Source of the DNA: Cellulomonas sp. Y8
GTDB taxonomy: Bacteria > Actinomycetota > Actinomycetes > Actinomycetales > Cellulomonadaceae
Length of the DNA stretch: 64,000 nt
Reading direction: 5' to 3'
NCBI RefSeq assembly: GCF_008033115.1
Contig: NZ_CP041203.1
Location: forward strand, 806,001-870,000
Of this stretch, positions 9,611 to 18,531 are shown piece by piece. The notes beneath the pieces are model-generated. The model did not search any database and was not told where the DNA came from. It saw only the letters and a list, made by a program, of their open reading frames with translations. The first letter of the stretch is position 1. Each line of letters begins with the position of its first letter. A program made the translations under genes and the position numbers.

Positions 9611-11127
9611 AGCGCACGACGACCCCCGCGCCGACCACCGACCCGGACCTGGTCACCGCCGCGCTCGCCGGCCGGCTGCGCACCGTGGCCGACGTCCTCG
9701 TGCCGGACGCGCCGGCGGCGACCGGCCGGCACGCCGCCGACGTCGGCACGCTCCTCGCCACCCTCGTGGAGGCGGCCGCGGCCGCGGACGGGACGTCGAC
9801 CACCTGGCTGCTGCTGGTCGGGCTCACGGGGTCGTTCCCGACCGACGCCCAGGTGCGGTCCGCGCGGCGGCGCGTCACCACCGCCGCCCCGGCCGAGGCC
9901 GCCGCCTGGCTGCTCGAGAGGACGCTGGGCGCCGCGCGGTGGAGCGACCTCCTCGTCCAGCTCGAGGTGCTGACCGACGCCGTCGTCGTGGACGTCGACT
10001 TCAGCGCCCGGCACGACCTCAACACCGGCATCCAGCGCGTGGTCCGCTCGACGCTGCCGCGCTGGCACCGCGACCACGACGTCACCCCCGTGGCGTGGAC
10101 GCCCACGCTCGCCATGCGCCGCCTGGACGCGGTCGAGACGGGGCGGGTCCTCGCGTGGCGCGGCCCGGCCGGCGAGCCGCCCCGCGTCCGGAGCTCGCGG
10201 CGGGTCCTCGTGCCGTGGCGCAGCACGGTGGTCCTGCCCGAGGTCCCCGCGCCGCACCTCTGCTCGACGCTCGCGAGCCTGGCCGAGCACTCCGGGAACA
10301 CCGTCGGCGTCGTCGGGTACGACTGCATCCCGGTGGTCAGCGCGGACCTGATGCCGCCGATCGAGCCGGAGCGGTTCGCCCGGTACCTCACGATCATCAA
10401 GCACGCGCACCGGGTCAGCGGGATCAGCGCGTCGGCCGCCGAGGAGTTCCGCGGTTTCGTCGACATGCTGCCCGCCCAGGGACTCGGCGGCCCGGCCGTC
10501 ACCGACTGCCCGCTGCCCGTGGACATCCCGAGCTCCCTCGCGACCCCGGCCCCCGTGCGCGACGGCGACCCGCTGGTGGTGGTCGTGGGCAGCCACGAGC
10601 CGCGCAAGAACCACCTGGCGGTGCTGCACGCCGCCGAGCTGCTCTGGCGCGAGGGCCTGCGGTTCGAGCTCCGGTTCATCGGGGGCTCGAGCTGGGCCTC
10701 CGCGCCGTTCGACGCCGCCGTGCGCCGCCTCCGCCGCGCGGGGCGGCGGGTCGCCGTCGGGCGGGCGGTGCGCGACGAGGACCTGTGGAACGCCTACCGG
10801 ACCGCGCGGTTCACCGTGTTCCCGTCGCTGCACGAGGGCTTCGGTCTCCCGGTGGCCGAGTCCCTCGCGGTGGGGACCCCCGCGATCACCAGCAGCTTCG
10901 GCTCCACCGCCGAGGTCGCGGCCGACGGCGGCACCCTCCTCGTCGACCCGAGGGACGACGCCGACCTCACCGCGGCGATGCGGCGCCTGCTCACCGACGC
11001 GGACCTGGTCCAGGACCTCGCGGCCGCCGCCGCGGCCCGACCGAGGCGGACCTGGGACGACTACGCCGGCGAGTCCTGGGCGCAGCTCGTCCCCGCGACC
11101 GCCCGGCCCGAGGAGGCGCGACGATGA
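9607..11127 (+). CDS. GT4-family glycosyltransferase with long N-terminal extension
   Basis: 506 residues. The first roughly 110 residues are a helical extension. A segment DFSARHDLNTGIQRVVR follows, resembling the N-terminal domain of WbdA/WbdB-like mannosyltransferases. The C-terminal GT4 domain has GSHEPRKNHLAVLHAAE (about residue 328 onwards) and PSLHEGFGLPVAESLAVG (about 405 onwards). Its stop overlaps the ATG of its paralogue at 11124, with AGGAGG at 11111-11116 serving that gene. The two genes look like an ancient tandem duplication. Confidence 0.85.
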   Translation: MKRTTTPAPTTDPDLVTAALAGRLRTVADVLVPDAPAATGRHAADVGTLLATLVEAAAAADGTSTTWLLLVGLTGSFPTDAQVRSARRRVTTAAPAEAAAWLLERTLGAARWSDLLVQLEVLTDAVVVDVDFSARHDLNTGIQRVVRSTLPRWHRDHDVTPVAWTPTLAMRRLDAVETGRVLAWRGPAGEPPRVRSSRRVLVPWRSTVVLPEVPAPHLCSTLASLAEHSGNTVGVVGYDCIPVVSADLMPPIEPERFARYLTIIKHAHRVSGISASAAEEFRGFVDMLPAQGLGGPAVTDCPLPVDIPSSLATPAPVRDGDPLVVVVGSHEPRKNHLAVLHAAELLWREGLRFELRFIGGSSWASAPFDAAVRRLRRAGRRVAVGRAVRDEDLWNAYRTARFTVFPSLHEGFGLPVAESLAVGTPAITSSFGSTAEVAADGGTLLVDPRDDADLTAAMRRLLTDADLVQDLAAAAAARPRRTWDDYAGESWAQLVPATARPEEARR

Positions 11128-12638
11128 CCACCGCGACCAGCGACACCGCCGCGGCGGAGATCGGCCGCACCCTCGACCGCGCCTCGGGCGGGCGCCGCGC
11201 CGCCGCGCGCGCTCGTCTCGCCACGCTCGTCGGGGCGCTGCGGGGCTCCGACGCGCCCGGGTCCGGACCCGACCTCGTGCAGGCCCTGCTCACCGAGCTG
11301 GCCGGGGGCGACCCCGCGACGGTCTGGTTGACGCTCGCCGTCCTGCGCGCGGAGCTCCCCCTCGAGGCCGACGTGACGACCGTGCGCCGGGCGGTCGAGC
11401 TCGACGGCCCGCTCGCCGCGGTCCGCCCGTTCCTGCTGCCCTCGCGCGGGCTGCTCGGCCGCGGGCGCGAGCTGCGCGAGGTCGAGGTCGTGACCGGGGC
11501 GGTCCTCGTCGACGTGCAGCACACCGCGCACACGGCGCTCGCGACGGGCATCCAGCGGGTCGCGCGCCAGACGGTCCGCCGGTGGGACGAGACGCACCGG
11601 ATCACCCTCGTGGGCTGGACGTCCGACAACCGTGCGATCCGCCGGCTCTCCGCGGACGAGGAGCGCACCGCGCTCCACGGCGGTGACGAGCCCGGCCGTC
11701 CCGGCGACCGTCGCGTGGTCGTGCCCTGGCGGAGCACCTACGTCCTGCCGGAGCTCGCGACCGAGCCGCCGCGCACCGCCCGCATGCTGGCCCTGGCGCG
11801 CTGGTCCCGGTCCCGCACCGGCGTGATCGGGTTCGACTGCGTGCCGCTCACCTCGGCCGAGACCACCGGGCCCGGGATGGGGTCCGCGTTCGCGAACAAC
11901 CTCGCCGCCGTGCGGCACATGGACCGGGTGGCCGCGATCTCCGCGGCGGCGGCGGGCGAGTACCGCGGCTGGCGCCGGATGCTCACGGGGACCGGCCTCG
12001 AGGGGCCCGAGGTCGAGCCGATCCTGCTGCCGGCCGAGACCGGCACGCCCGACGAGGAGTCGCTGGACCGGGTCCGCACGACGCTCCGGACGGACGAGCT
12101 CCCGCTGGTCCTGTGCGTCGGCAGCCACGAGCCGCGGAAGAACCACCTCGCCGTGCTGCACGCCGCCGAGCTGGCGTGGCGCCGGGGGGCGAGGTTCACC
12201 CTCGTCTTCGTCGGGGGCAACTCGTGGGGCGCCGACGAGTTCGGGGCGCAGGTCGAGCTGCTGCGCGAGCAGGGCCGGCCCGTCGAGACGGTCTCGGCGA
12301 TCTCCGACGGTTTCCTCTGGGCGGCGTACACGCTCGCCCGCGCCGTGGTGTTCCCGTCGCTGAACGAGGGCTTCGGGCTGCCCGTGGCGGAGGCCATCGC
12401 GGCGGGAACCCCGGTGGTCACCTCGGACTTCGGCTCGATGCGCGAGATCGCGGCGCACGGCGGTGCGATCCTCGTCGACCCGCGGGACGACGAGGCGATC
12501 GCGGACGCGGTGTGGACGCTCGTCACGGACGACGACGCCCACGCCCGGCTGGCGGCCGAGGCCCGCAGCGCTCCCCGGCGGACGTGGGACGAGTACGCCG
12601 ACCTGGTGTGGCGGCACCTCGTGGCCGACCCCGCCTGA
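11124..12638 (+). CDS. GT4-family glycosyltransferase, paralogue of the gene at 9607
   Basis: 504 residues with the same plan as its upstream neighbour: helical N-terminus, a TALATGIQRVARQTVRRW segment, GSHEPRKNHLAVLHAAE (about 332 onwards) and PSLNEGFGLPVAEAIAAG (about 411 onwards). DNA around the EPRKN motif is also very similar between the two, and the shared stretch at 10587 and 12119 is nearly identical. ATG is preceded by AGGAGG eight bases upstream. Such pairs usually make alternating linkages of a repeat unit; that role is inferred. It converges on the gene at 12653 with 14 bases between. Confidence 0.85.
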   Translation: MTTATSDTAAAEIGRTLDRASGGRRAAARARLATLVGALRGSDAPGSGPDLVQALLTELAGGDPATVWLTLAVLRAELPLEADVTTVRRAVELDGPLAAVRPFLLPSRGLLGRGRELREVEVVTGAVLVDVQHTAHTALATGIQRVARQTVRRWDETHRITLVGWTSDNRAIRRLSADEERTALHGGDEPGRPGDRRVVVPWRSTYVLPELATEPPRTARMLALARWSRSRTGVIGFDCVPLTSAETTGPGMGSAFANNLAAVRHMDRVAAISAAAAGEYRGWRRMLTGTGLEGPEVEPILLPAETGTPDEESLDRVRTTLRTDELPLVLCVGSHEPRKNHLAVLHAAELAWRRGARFTLVFVGGNSWGADEFGAQVELLREQGRPVETVSAISDGFLWAAYTLARAVVFPSLNEGFGLPVAEAIAAGTPVVTSDFGSMREIAAHGGAILVDPRDDEAIADAVWTLVTDDDAHARLAAEARSAPRRTWDEYADLVWRHLVADPA

Positions 12639-12652
12639 CCGCGGGGCGCGCG

Positions 12653-13627
12653 TCAGGAGCGCACGAGCTCGCCCGCCCGGATGTGCCGGGCGAGGTCGTG
12701 CGCGGTGGCGAGGATCCCGGCGGGCAGGGTCGTGAGCTGTCTCTGGTCCAGCTCGGGCCAGACCACCGAGCGGAACCTCAGGTCGCGCGCCTGCCCCGCC
12801 GCGTGGGGCGAGGCCGCCAGACGCAGCGGCGGGCGGCGGCGGAACACCCGGCGCACCTCCCCCACCACGGCGGCGATCGACGCGGACCGCTGCGAGGCGA
12901 GGATCTTCGTGCAGGCGTCGCCCGCGGGGACCACGCCCGGCAGTCCGGCGAGCCCGTCCGCGACCATGCCCGCCGCGTCGGCGACGAACAGGTAGTCGCG
13001 CACCGTGTCGAGCGAGACGTACACCCCGAGCGGCTGACCCGTGATCTGGCTCCGGCACAGCTGCGAGATCAGGCCCTGGGCCTTGCTGAGGTCCTGGCCG
13101 GGCCCGTAGAGGTTCGAGAGCCGTCCGACGAGCGCACGCGCACCTCCGTCGCGGGCCAGCCGGCGGATCTCGGCCTCCATCGCCAGCTTCGCCTCGCCGT
13201 AGGCGGACAGCGGGGCCGGCTCGGTCAGCTCGGAGAACGGCGCCCGGCCCGCGCCGGCGTACACCCCGCCCGCGGACGACGCGAGGAACACGCGCCCGCC
13301 CGCGAGGTCGGCACCCTCGCCGAGCACCTCGTCCACCCACCGCCGCGTCGAGGCGACCTCCGCCTCCAGCACCGCGCGCGGCGTCGACGTCACGCCGGAG
13401 CCGGCGCACCACGCCAGCTGCCACGGGCCGCCGTCCGCGGCGCGCAGCAGGGCCGCCAGCGCGGCGTGCAGCGCCGGAACGGCTCGGTCGTGGTCGGCCC
13501 ACGGCACCCGCGCCTCGAGGACCGTCGCTCCTCGGGCCCGCAGGTGGCGGCCGACGGCCGACCCCAGCAGGCCGCGGGCGCCGACCACCAGGGTGGGCAC
13601 GCCCCGCCCGGCGACGGCGGTGCTCAT
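12653..13627 (-). CDS. NAD-dependent epimerase/dehydratase family protein
   Basis: 324 residues. An extended SDR Rossmann fold is shown by VVGARGLLGSAVG (about 14-26), SSAGGVYAG, a YGEAKLAME active-site tetrad (YxxxK) and RLSNLYGPGQ. It probably acts on a nucleotide sugar, but the substrate cannot be read from sequence. The ATG overlaps the stop of the upstream GT2 gene (ATGA), so the two are co-translated. It could supply the modified sugar that the GT2 transfers to a lipid carrier. Confidence 0.8.
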   Translation of the reverse strand: MSTAVAGRGVPTLVVGARGLLGSAVGRHLRARGATVLEARVPWADHDRAVPALHAALAALLRAADGGPWQLAWCAGSGVTSTPRAVLEAEVASTRRWVDEVLGEGADLAGGRVFLASSAGGVYAGAGRAPFSELTEPAPLSAYGEAKLAMEAEIRRLARDGGARALVGRLSNLYGPGQDLSKAQGLISQLCRSQITGQPLGVYVSLDTVRDYLFVADAAGMVADGLAGLPGVVPAGDACTKILASQRSASIAAVVGEVRRVFRRRPPLRLAASPHAAGQARDLRFRSVVWPELDQRQLTTLPAGILATAHDLARHIRAGELVRS

Positions 13628-14634
13628 CGCCGGGCGGGTTCCCGGCCGAGCGGGCCCGAGCGGGGGTCGCCGACGATCAGGTACGCCGGCTTGCCCATGG
13701 CCATGTTCACCGCGACGCCCACGTACTCGGCGACGATGCCGAGCGAGAACAGCACGGCCCCGCTGGTGAGCAGCACCGCGATGACCGTCGACGCCCAGCC
13801 TGCCGGCGTGTCGCCCCCGGTCAGGCGGCCGACGGCGATCACCACGGCGAGGACGACGCCGAGCGCGGCGAAGATGACCCCGAGCACGCTGACGAACCGC
13901 AGGCCCCGGGTCCCGCTGGTCAGGACCATGCGCCAGAAGTGCGAGAGGAGCGTCCGCAACCGGTAGCCGGACGGCCGGTCCTCGGTCCGGAGGGTCACCG
14001 GGCACGTGACGACGTCGCCGGCGACCCAGCCGAGCGCCACGTCGAGGTAGACGCCGGACCCCGCGTACGCGGCGACCGACCGGCCGAGCTCGCCGACGAC
14101 CAGCCGGAAGCTCTGGAAGTGCCGGGTCTGGGTGCCGCCGGTGAGCGCGTCCGTCAGCCGCTTCGCCCCCCGCGACGCGACGTTGCGCAGCGCGCCGTGC
14201 GGAGGGGGGTTGACGGCGCGGGCGTAGACCACCGTCGCCTGCTCGCGCATCGCCACGTCGAGCATGTCGGCGATGGCCGCCGGGTCGTGCTGCCCGTCCT
14301 CGTCGAGGGTGACGATCCAGTCCCCGCCCGACGACGCCATGCCGGCGAGGGTCGCGGGGTGCTGGCCGAAGTTGCGGGACAGCCACACGGGGCGGACGAA
14401 CGGGTGCGTCCCCGCGAGCTCGCGGATGACCTCCGCCGAGCCGTCCGGGCCGTGGTCGAACACGAGCAGCACCTCGGCGACCGTCGCCTCGTGCCCCTCC
14501 GGCGTGGTGAACCCGCGGGTGAGGGGTTCGATCTCCGCGACCAGGGGGCCGAGCGTGCGCGCGCCCTGGTAGACGGGCACCACGATGGAGATCTCGTGCA
14601 CAGGCGGCGAAGAAGCACCGGGAGCGGATGACAC
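13624..14634 (-). CDS. GT2-family glycosyltransferase, DPM1/GtrB-like
   Basis: About 336 residues. The N-terminal GT2 domain starts ISIVVPVYQGARTL and carries TLDEDGQHDP, the metal-binding D-x-D region of polyprenyl-phosphate sugar synthases. Two hydrophobic C-terminal segments (near VSVLGVIFAALGVVLAVVIAV and the next) match the GtrB/ArnC plan. It would load a sugar from a nucleotide donor onto undecaprenyl phosphate. The divergently transcribed GtrA-like gene at 14721 could flip that product. The start is uncertain: GTG at 14634 was used, and GTG at 14601, just before the conserved strand, is the alternative. Confidence 0.85.
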   Translation of the reverse strand: MSSAPGASSPPVHEISIVVPVYQGARTLGPLVAEIEPLTRGFTTPEGHEATVAEVLLVFDHGPDGSAEVIRELAGTHPFVRPVWLSRNFGQHPATLAGMASSGGDWIVTLDEDGQHDPAAIADMLDVAMREQATVVYARAVNPPPHGALRNVASRGAKRLTDALTGGTQTRHFQSFRLVVGELGRSVAAYAGSGVYLDVALGWVAGDVVTCPVTLRTEDRPSGYRLRTLLSHFWRMVLTSGTRGLRFVSVLGVIFAALGVVLAVVIAVGRLTGGDTPAGWASTVIAVLLTSGAVLFSLGIVAEYVGVAVNMAMGKPAYLIVGDPRSGPLGREPARR

Positions 14635-14638
14635 GGTG

Positions 14639-14650
14639 CGACTATAGTCG
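14639..14650. promoter_or_regulatory. 12-base palindrome with a TATAGT core between divergent genes
   Basis: CGACTATAGTCG is a perfect palindrome in the gap between the GT2 gene (leftward) and the GtrA gene (rightward). Its centre contains TATAGT on both strands, one base off the TATAAT -10 consensus. It could serve one or both promoters or be a regulator site. Confidence 0.35.
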
Positions 14651-14720
14651 GGCGCCGAGGTCCGCCTGGCCGGTCCGGTGCTCCGCCTCCCTCCTCCGCT
14701 AGCGAGCAAGTGACGACACT

Positions 14721-15248
14721 GTGACGATCCCCGACGCGTCTCCCGGCGCCGACTCCCCCACCGACGCGACGCGCCGGCCGCCCGCCGGCATGCAGGGGTC
14801 CCTCGGCCCGCTGTTCCGGATCGTCCGCGACCAGCGCGTCGCGTTCCTCATCGTCGGCGGGATCAACACGCTCGTCGGGACCGGCTGGTTCATCTTCTTC
14901 CAGCTGACCATCGGCGGCTCCACCCACTACATGGTGAGCCTGCTGTGCGCCCACGTGGCCGCGGTGCTCTGCGCCTTCGTGCTCTACCGGAGGTTCGTCT
15001 TCCGGGTGCGCGGGCACGTGTGGCTCGACCTCGCGCGGTTCGAGGTGGTCAACCTGACGTCGCTCGGCGTCAACGCGGTCGCGCTCCCCTTCGTGGTCGA
15101 GCTGATCGGGCTGGCCGCCATCCCGGCGCAGCTCCTGATCACGAGCGTGACCATGCTGATCAGCTACTTCGGCCACCGGGGCTTCTCGTTCCGGCGGTCC
15201 CCGGACCGGTCCGAGCAGGACGACACCACCAGAACGGAGCTCGCGTGA
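14721..15248 (+). CDS. GtrA-like membrane protein
   Basis: 175 residues with four hydrophobic segments (VAFLIVGGINTLVGTGWFIF, then LLCAHVAAVLCAFVLY, a third near VNAVALPFVVELIGLAA and a fourth near LLITSVTMLISYF). The FVFR and FSFRR basic ends are typical of the GtrA/DPMS small-membrane family. Family members are linked to flipping polyprenyl-phosphate sugars or to polysaccharide synthesis. It starts at GTG and overlaps the next GT2 gene by four bases. The divergent GtrB-like gene at 13624 supports a Gtr-type decoration unit. Confidence 0.85.
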   Translation: MTIPDASPGADSPTDATRRPPAGMQGSLGPLFRIVRDQRVAFLIVGGINTLVGTGWFIFFQLTIGGSTHYMVSLLCAHVAAVLCAFVLYRRFVFRVRGHVWLDLARFEVVNLTSLGVNAVALPFVVELIGLAAIPAQLLITSVTMLISYFGHRGFSFRRSPDRSEQDDTTRTELA

Positions 15249-16084
15249 ACCCCCGGGTCTCGATCGTCGTCCCCGCCTACAACAACGAGGACTACATCGC
15301 CGAGACGATGCGCTCGATCCTCGCGCAGACGTACCAGGACCTCGAGGTCGTCGTCTCCGACCACGCCTCGACCGACCGGACCGTGGCGGAGCTCGCCCCG
15401 TTCGCCGACGACCCCCGCGTGGTGCTGCTCAGCACCGAGGCGGGCGGCGGCGCGAAGCGCAACTGGGACCGGGTCAGCCGCGCCGCCTCGGGCGAGCTGA
15501 TCAAGCTCGTGTGCGGCGACGACCTGCTGCACCCGGAGGCCGTCGCGCGGCAGGTCGCCGCGCTCGACGCCGCGGGCGACGGGGCCGTCCTGGTGGCGAG
15601 CCGCCGTGACCTGGTCGACGGGCGGGGGCAGGTCTTCCTCCGCGGGCGCGGCCTCAACGGGCTCGAGGGCCGGGTCCCCGGGCGCGATGCGGTCCGGGCC
15701 GTCGTGCGCAGCGGGACGAACCCGCTCGGGGAGCCCGCCTGCGTGCTGCTGCGGCGCGACGCGCTCGAGTCCGCGGGCTGGTGGGACGACACGTTCCCCT
15801 ACTACATCGACGCCGGCACCTACGGCCGCGTCCTCCTGCAGGGCGACCTCGTCGCGCTCCCGGAGTCGCTCGCGTCGTTCCGGGTCAGCGCCGCGCAGTG
15901 GAGCGTGCGGCTCGCCGCGGAGCAGTACCAGCAGGCGGCCGGGTTCGCGGCGCGGATGCGGGACCTCGCGCCCGACGCCGTCGGGGGCGGCGACGTCCGG
16001 ATCGGGAACACCCGTGCCCGCGTCGCCGCCGCCCAGCGGCGCCTGGCCTACCTCTGGCTCGGCCGGCGGATGCGCGCGGCCTGA
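15245..16084 (+). CDS. GT2-family glycosyltransferase
   Basis: 279 residues. GT-A fold shown by VSIVVPAYNNEDYIAETM at the N-terminus, SDHASTDRT and CGDDLLHPEAV (D-D metal site). No transmembrane segment is visible, so it is probably cytoplasmic. The GTG start overlaps the GtrA stop. Donor and acceptor are unknown. It is followed by a strong inverted repeat shared with the converging gene. Confidence 0.82.
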   Translation: MNPRVSIVVPAYNNEDYIAETMRSILAQTYQDLEVVVSDHASTDRTVAELAPFADDPRVVLLSTEAGGGAKRNWDRVSRAASGELIKLVCGDDLLHPEAVARQVAALDAAGDGAVLVASRRDLVDGRGQVFLRGRGLNGLEGRVPGRDAVRAVVRSGTNPLGEPACVLLRRDALESAGWWDDTFPYYIDAGTYGRVLLQGDLVALPESLASFRVSAAQWSVRLAAEQYQQAAGFAARMRDLAPDAVGGGDVRIGNTRARVAAAQRRLAYLWLGRRMRAA

Positions 16085-16094
16085 GCCGAGCCGA

Positions 16095-16126
16095 GCCGTC
16101 CCGGACCGGCACCGGCCCGGGACGGC
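16095..16126. terminator. bidirectional hairpin terminator
   Basis: A perfect 10-base stem, GCCGTCCCGG (16095-16104) with its complement at 16117-16126, encloses a 12-base loop. It lies between the converging genes ending at 16084 and 16132. No T-run follows, as is common in GC-rich actinobacteria. Confidence 0.6.
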
Positions 16127-16131
16127 CCCGC

Positions 16132-17895
16132 TCAGCCGACCGTCACGCCCGAGGCGCAGCGGAGCACCGGGTTGACCCCCGCCGGCGCGTTGATCGCGTA
16201 CACGCACACGGTGTGGGTGCCGGGCGACGCGGGCAGCTCCGCGGAGAACCCCGTCGCCGCCCCGACGCCCGGGACGGACGCCGCCACGTCGGGCCGCGCG
16301 AGCCCTGTCGCCGTGGCGCCGGCGTACCGGCCGTCGACGTAGACGTGGATGCCGGTCGCCGCGCCCGCGTCGGCGTCCCAGGCCCAGCCGCCGACCCGCA
16401 CGGCCCCGGTGGTGCCGACGATCTCGTCGACGAAGCCGCTCGGCTCCGCGTTGACGACGGAGACCTGGGCGCAGCCGAGCGCCGGGTTGGCGCTCGCCGG
16501 GACGTTGATCGGGTACACGCAGACACGGTGGTTCCCCGCCGCCACGGCGAACTCGCCGGAGAAGCCGCGCGACCCGCCCGCCGCCGGGTGGGCCGCACCG
16601 ACGTCGGCGCGGGCCTGGTCGGCGCGCAGCACGCCCACGTGCGTGGAGTCCACGTACACGTGCACGTCGAGGGCGGCGGTCGTGTCGGGGTCCCACGTCC
16701 AGCCGGCCACCCGGATCGTCGAGGGCGTCGCCGAGACCGAGTCGAGGAAGCCGGTGGGAGCGGTGTTGACCGTGGTGACGGTGCGGCAGCCCAGCAGCGG
16801 GTTGGTGCCGGCGGGCTGGTTGATCGCGTAGGCGCACGCCTGGTGCGTGCCCTCGGAGACGGGTGCGTCGATCGTGAACCCGTGGTTGTCGCCCCACCCC
16901 GGGTACGCGGCACCGATGTCCGGCCGCGGCTGGTTCGCGACGCCGCCGGTGGGCTGGCCGTCGACGTAGACGTGGATCTCCAGCGGGCCGTAGGTGTCCG
17001 GGTCGAGCGCCCAGCCGGAGAGCCGGACGGTGTTCGGCCCCACCGCGGTCGCGGCGTCCAGGAACCCGATCGGGTCCGAGGTGTACGCCGAGCCGAACCA
17101 GTCGGTGAAGTACACCCAGAAGTTGCGGTTGCCGTACGACGAGCAGCTGTCACCCGTGCCCAGGCCGGCGGCGAGCGCCGCCGCGTTGGGCTGGTACGGC
17201 GTGTAGTTGTACAGGCTCGCCGTCGCCTGGTTGCGGATGTACACCTGCGAGGAGCCGCACTCCGGCTTGCTCGCCGGGTAGTACCGGATCGTGTTGACGG
17301 CGCCGGCGCGGTGGTTGAACCGCGTGGGGTTGAGCGCGTAGCCGCGGAACTGGGACGCGGCCGAGTACACCTGGTTGAAGAAGCCGTAGTACTTCGAGTC
17401 GCAGGCCGCGGTGTCCGGGCAGCCGAACCCCATCGCCTTCTGGTAGACGGAGGCCGAGCCCGCGGTGGTCCGCGTCACGAGGCTCTGCTCCTTCTGCAGC
17501 GTCACGAGCAGCACGCGCGGGTTGACGCCGCAGGCCTGGGCGACCTTCGTGATGATGGTCGCGGCGGACTCGTTCGCGGCGCCCTGGTAGGTGCCGGTGC
17601 ACCGCGCGTCGGCCGCGCGCGTCGCCGTCGTCTGGCGGTAGTCCTTCAGGCACGCCGTGCCGTCCGCCGCGGGCCGGCACGCCGCGCCCTTCGTGCTCAG
17701 GAACGACTGCACGGCGTCCGCTGACATCGCGGAGGAGTCGTAGAACACGGTGTCGCTGATCAGGTAGCCGGGGTCGAACGCCGCCATGTTGGCGGCCTCC
17801 GCCCGCGTGGGCAGGCTCGCGAGCGCCGTGGCCGCCAGCAGCAGGGCCACGGTCGCCAGCACGAGCGCGCGCAGCCGTCGGTCGGTCCGGGTCAC
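16132..17895 (-). CDS. secreted lysozyme-like protein with three C-terminal modules
   Basis: 587 residues. A basic start and a hydrophobic stretch ending ALASLPTRAEAA form a signal peptide. The mature N-terminal domain of about 240 residues contains NPRVLLVTLQKEQSLVTR, where the Glu sits as in lytic transglycosylase/lysozyme domains, several cysteines and NRNFWVYFTDWFGS. The C-terminus has three 100-105-residue modules (16135-16434, 16435-16749, 16750-17064) homologous to those of the amidase at 18532. GTG at 17895 was chosen for its AGGGAG ribosome site; GTG at 17904 overlaps the preceding stop and is possible. Glycan hydrolase activity is inferred. Similar proteins may be labelled hemagglutinin-like. 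Confidence 0.7.
   Translation of the reverse strand: MTRTDRRLRALVLATVALLLAATALASLPTRAEAANMAAFDPGYLISDTVFYDSSAMSADAVQSFLSTKGAACRPAADGTACLKDYRQTTATRAADARCTGTYQGAANESAATIITKVAQACGVNPRVLLVTLQKEQSLVTRTTAGSASVYQKAMGFGCPDTAACDSKYYGFFNQVYSAASQFRGYALNPTRFNHRAGAVNTIRYYPASKPECGSSQVYIRNQATASLYNYTPYQPNAAALAAGLGTGDSCSSYGNRNFWVYFTDWFGSAYTSDPIGFLDAATAVGPNTVRLSGWALDPDTYGPLEIHVYVDGQPTGGVANQPRPDIGAAYPGWGDNHGFTIDAPVSEGTHQACAYAINQPAGTNPLLGCRTVTTVNTAPTGFLDSVSATPSTIRVAGWTWDPDTTAALDVHVYVDSTHVGVLRADQARADVGAAHPAAGGSRGFSGEFAVAAGNHRVCVYPINVPASANPALGCAQVSVVNAEPSGFVDEIVGTTGAVRVGGWAWDADAGAATGIHVYVDGRYAGATATGLARPDVAASVPGVGAATGFSAELPASPGTHTVCVYAINAPAGVNPVLRCASGVTVG
16135..17064 (-). repeat. three tandem copies of a ~105-residue surface module
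   Basis: Units at 16750-17064, 16435-16749 and 16135-16434 each start FLD/FVD. Each has GWxxDxDt, HVYVDG, a HGF/RGF/TGF step, two cysteines in CVYxIN...LGC, and a closing VNxxPxG linker. They match the four units in the amidase gene downstream in this window. Confidence 0.85.
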
Positions 17896-17900
17896 GGGGG

Positions 17901-18491
17901 TCACTCCCTGCCTATCGTCATCGGGGCGGACTCGCCTGAGGAAGTCGGCGAGTCGTACTGCAGCACGGCCTGCCACGGACCCGCGCCAGGAAGATCGGCG
18001 ACCCCGACCGCGAGCATGCCGCAGCTGGTGGTGGTCGCGTCCGGGACCGCGGCAGCGCTGCTGCGGGCGGCGCCCGTCGCGCTCGACACGACGAGCGTGC
18101 AGGTGCCGCCCGCCTCCACCCGGGCGGCGTAGCCGGCGACCTGCACCTGCTGCGCCGCCTCGTCCCACAGGCCGTAGCTGGTCACGACGTCGACGGGCGT
18201 GCGGTCCGCCGCTGCGCCACCGGCCGGGCCGCCGCCGGAGCCCTCGCCCGAGCCCTCGCCCGACGACGGGGCCTGCGCCCCGCCCCCGGCGTCCCCGGTC
18301 TCCCCCGGGGCGGGCGCCGCCGCGGACGGCGCGGGCGAGCCCGAGGGCGCGTCCGCCGTGGGCGGGGTCGTCGCCGTCGGGTCCACCTCCGTGGGCGAGC
18401 CGCCCCCGACGCAGGCCGCGAGCCCGAGGGCCAGCGCGGCCGCCCCGGTCACGACGGCTGCGGCACGTCCCCTGCTCCGCCGTATCTGCAC
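17901..18491 (-). CDS. secreted lipoprotein of unknown function
   Basis: 196 residues. A lipoprotein signal peptide is clear: basic start, hydrophobic core and lipobox LAAC with the modified Cys27. A low-complexity Pro/Ala/Gly/Ser/Glu linker of about 65 residues follows, then a roughly 100-residue domain with two cysteines (TCTLVV and TSCGML) and several beta-like strands. No family was recognised. It lies between the two module-bearing wall proteins on the same strand: its stop overlaps an in-frame GTG of the lysozyme-like gene and it follows the amidase by 40 bases. It is probably anchored on the outer membrane face and may assist those enzymes. Confidence 0.75.
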   Translation of the reverse strand: MQIRRSRGRAAAVVTGAAALALGLAACVGGGSPTEVDPTATTPPTADAPSGSPAPSAAAPAPGETGDAGGGAQAPSSGEGSGEGSGGGPAGGAAADRTPVDVVTSYGLWDEAAQQVQVAGYAARVEAGGTCTLVVSSATGAARSSAAAVPDATTTSCGMLAVGVADLPGAGPWQAVLQYDSPTSSGESAPMTIGRE

Positions 18492-18497
18492 CGGGGC

Positions 18498-18503
18498 AGC
18501 CTA
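18498..18503 (-). promoter_or_regulatory. -10 element (TAGGCT) of a leaderless transcript
   Basis: On the minus strand TAGGCT is followed by six bases and the GTG of the lipoprotein gene at 18491. No ribosome site intervenes. The lipoprotein could therefore be expressed independently of the amidase upstream. Confidence 0.55.
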
Positions 18504-18531
18504 GCGGCCCGCGCCCGCCACCCGGGGACGC

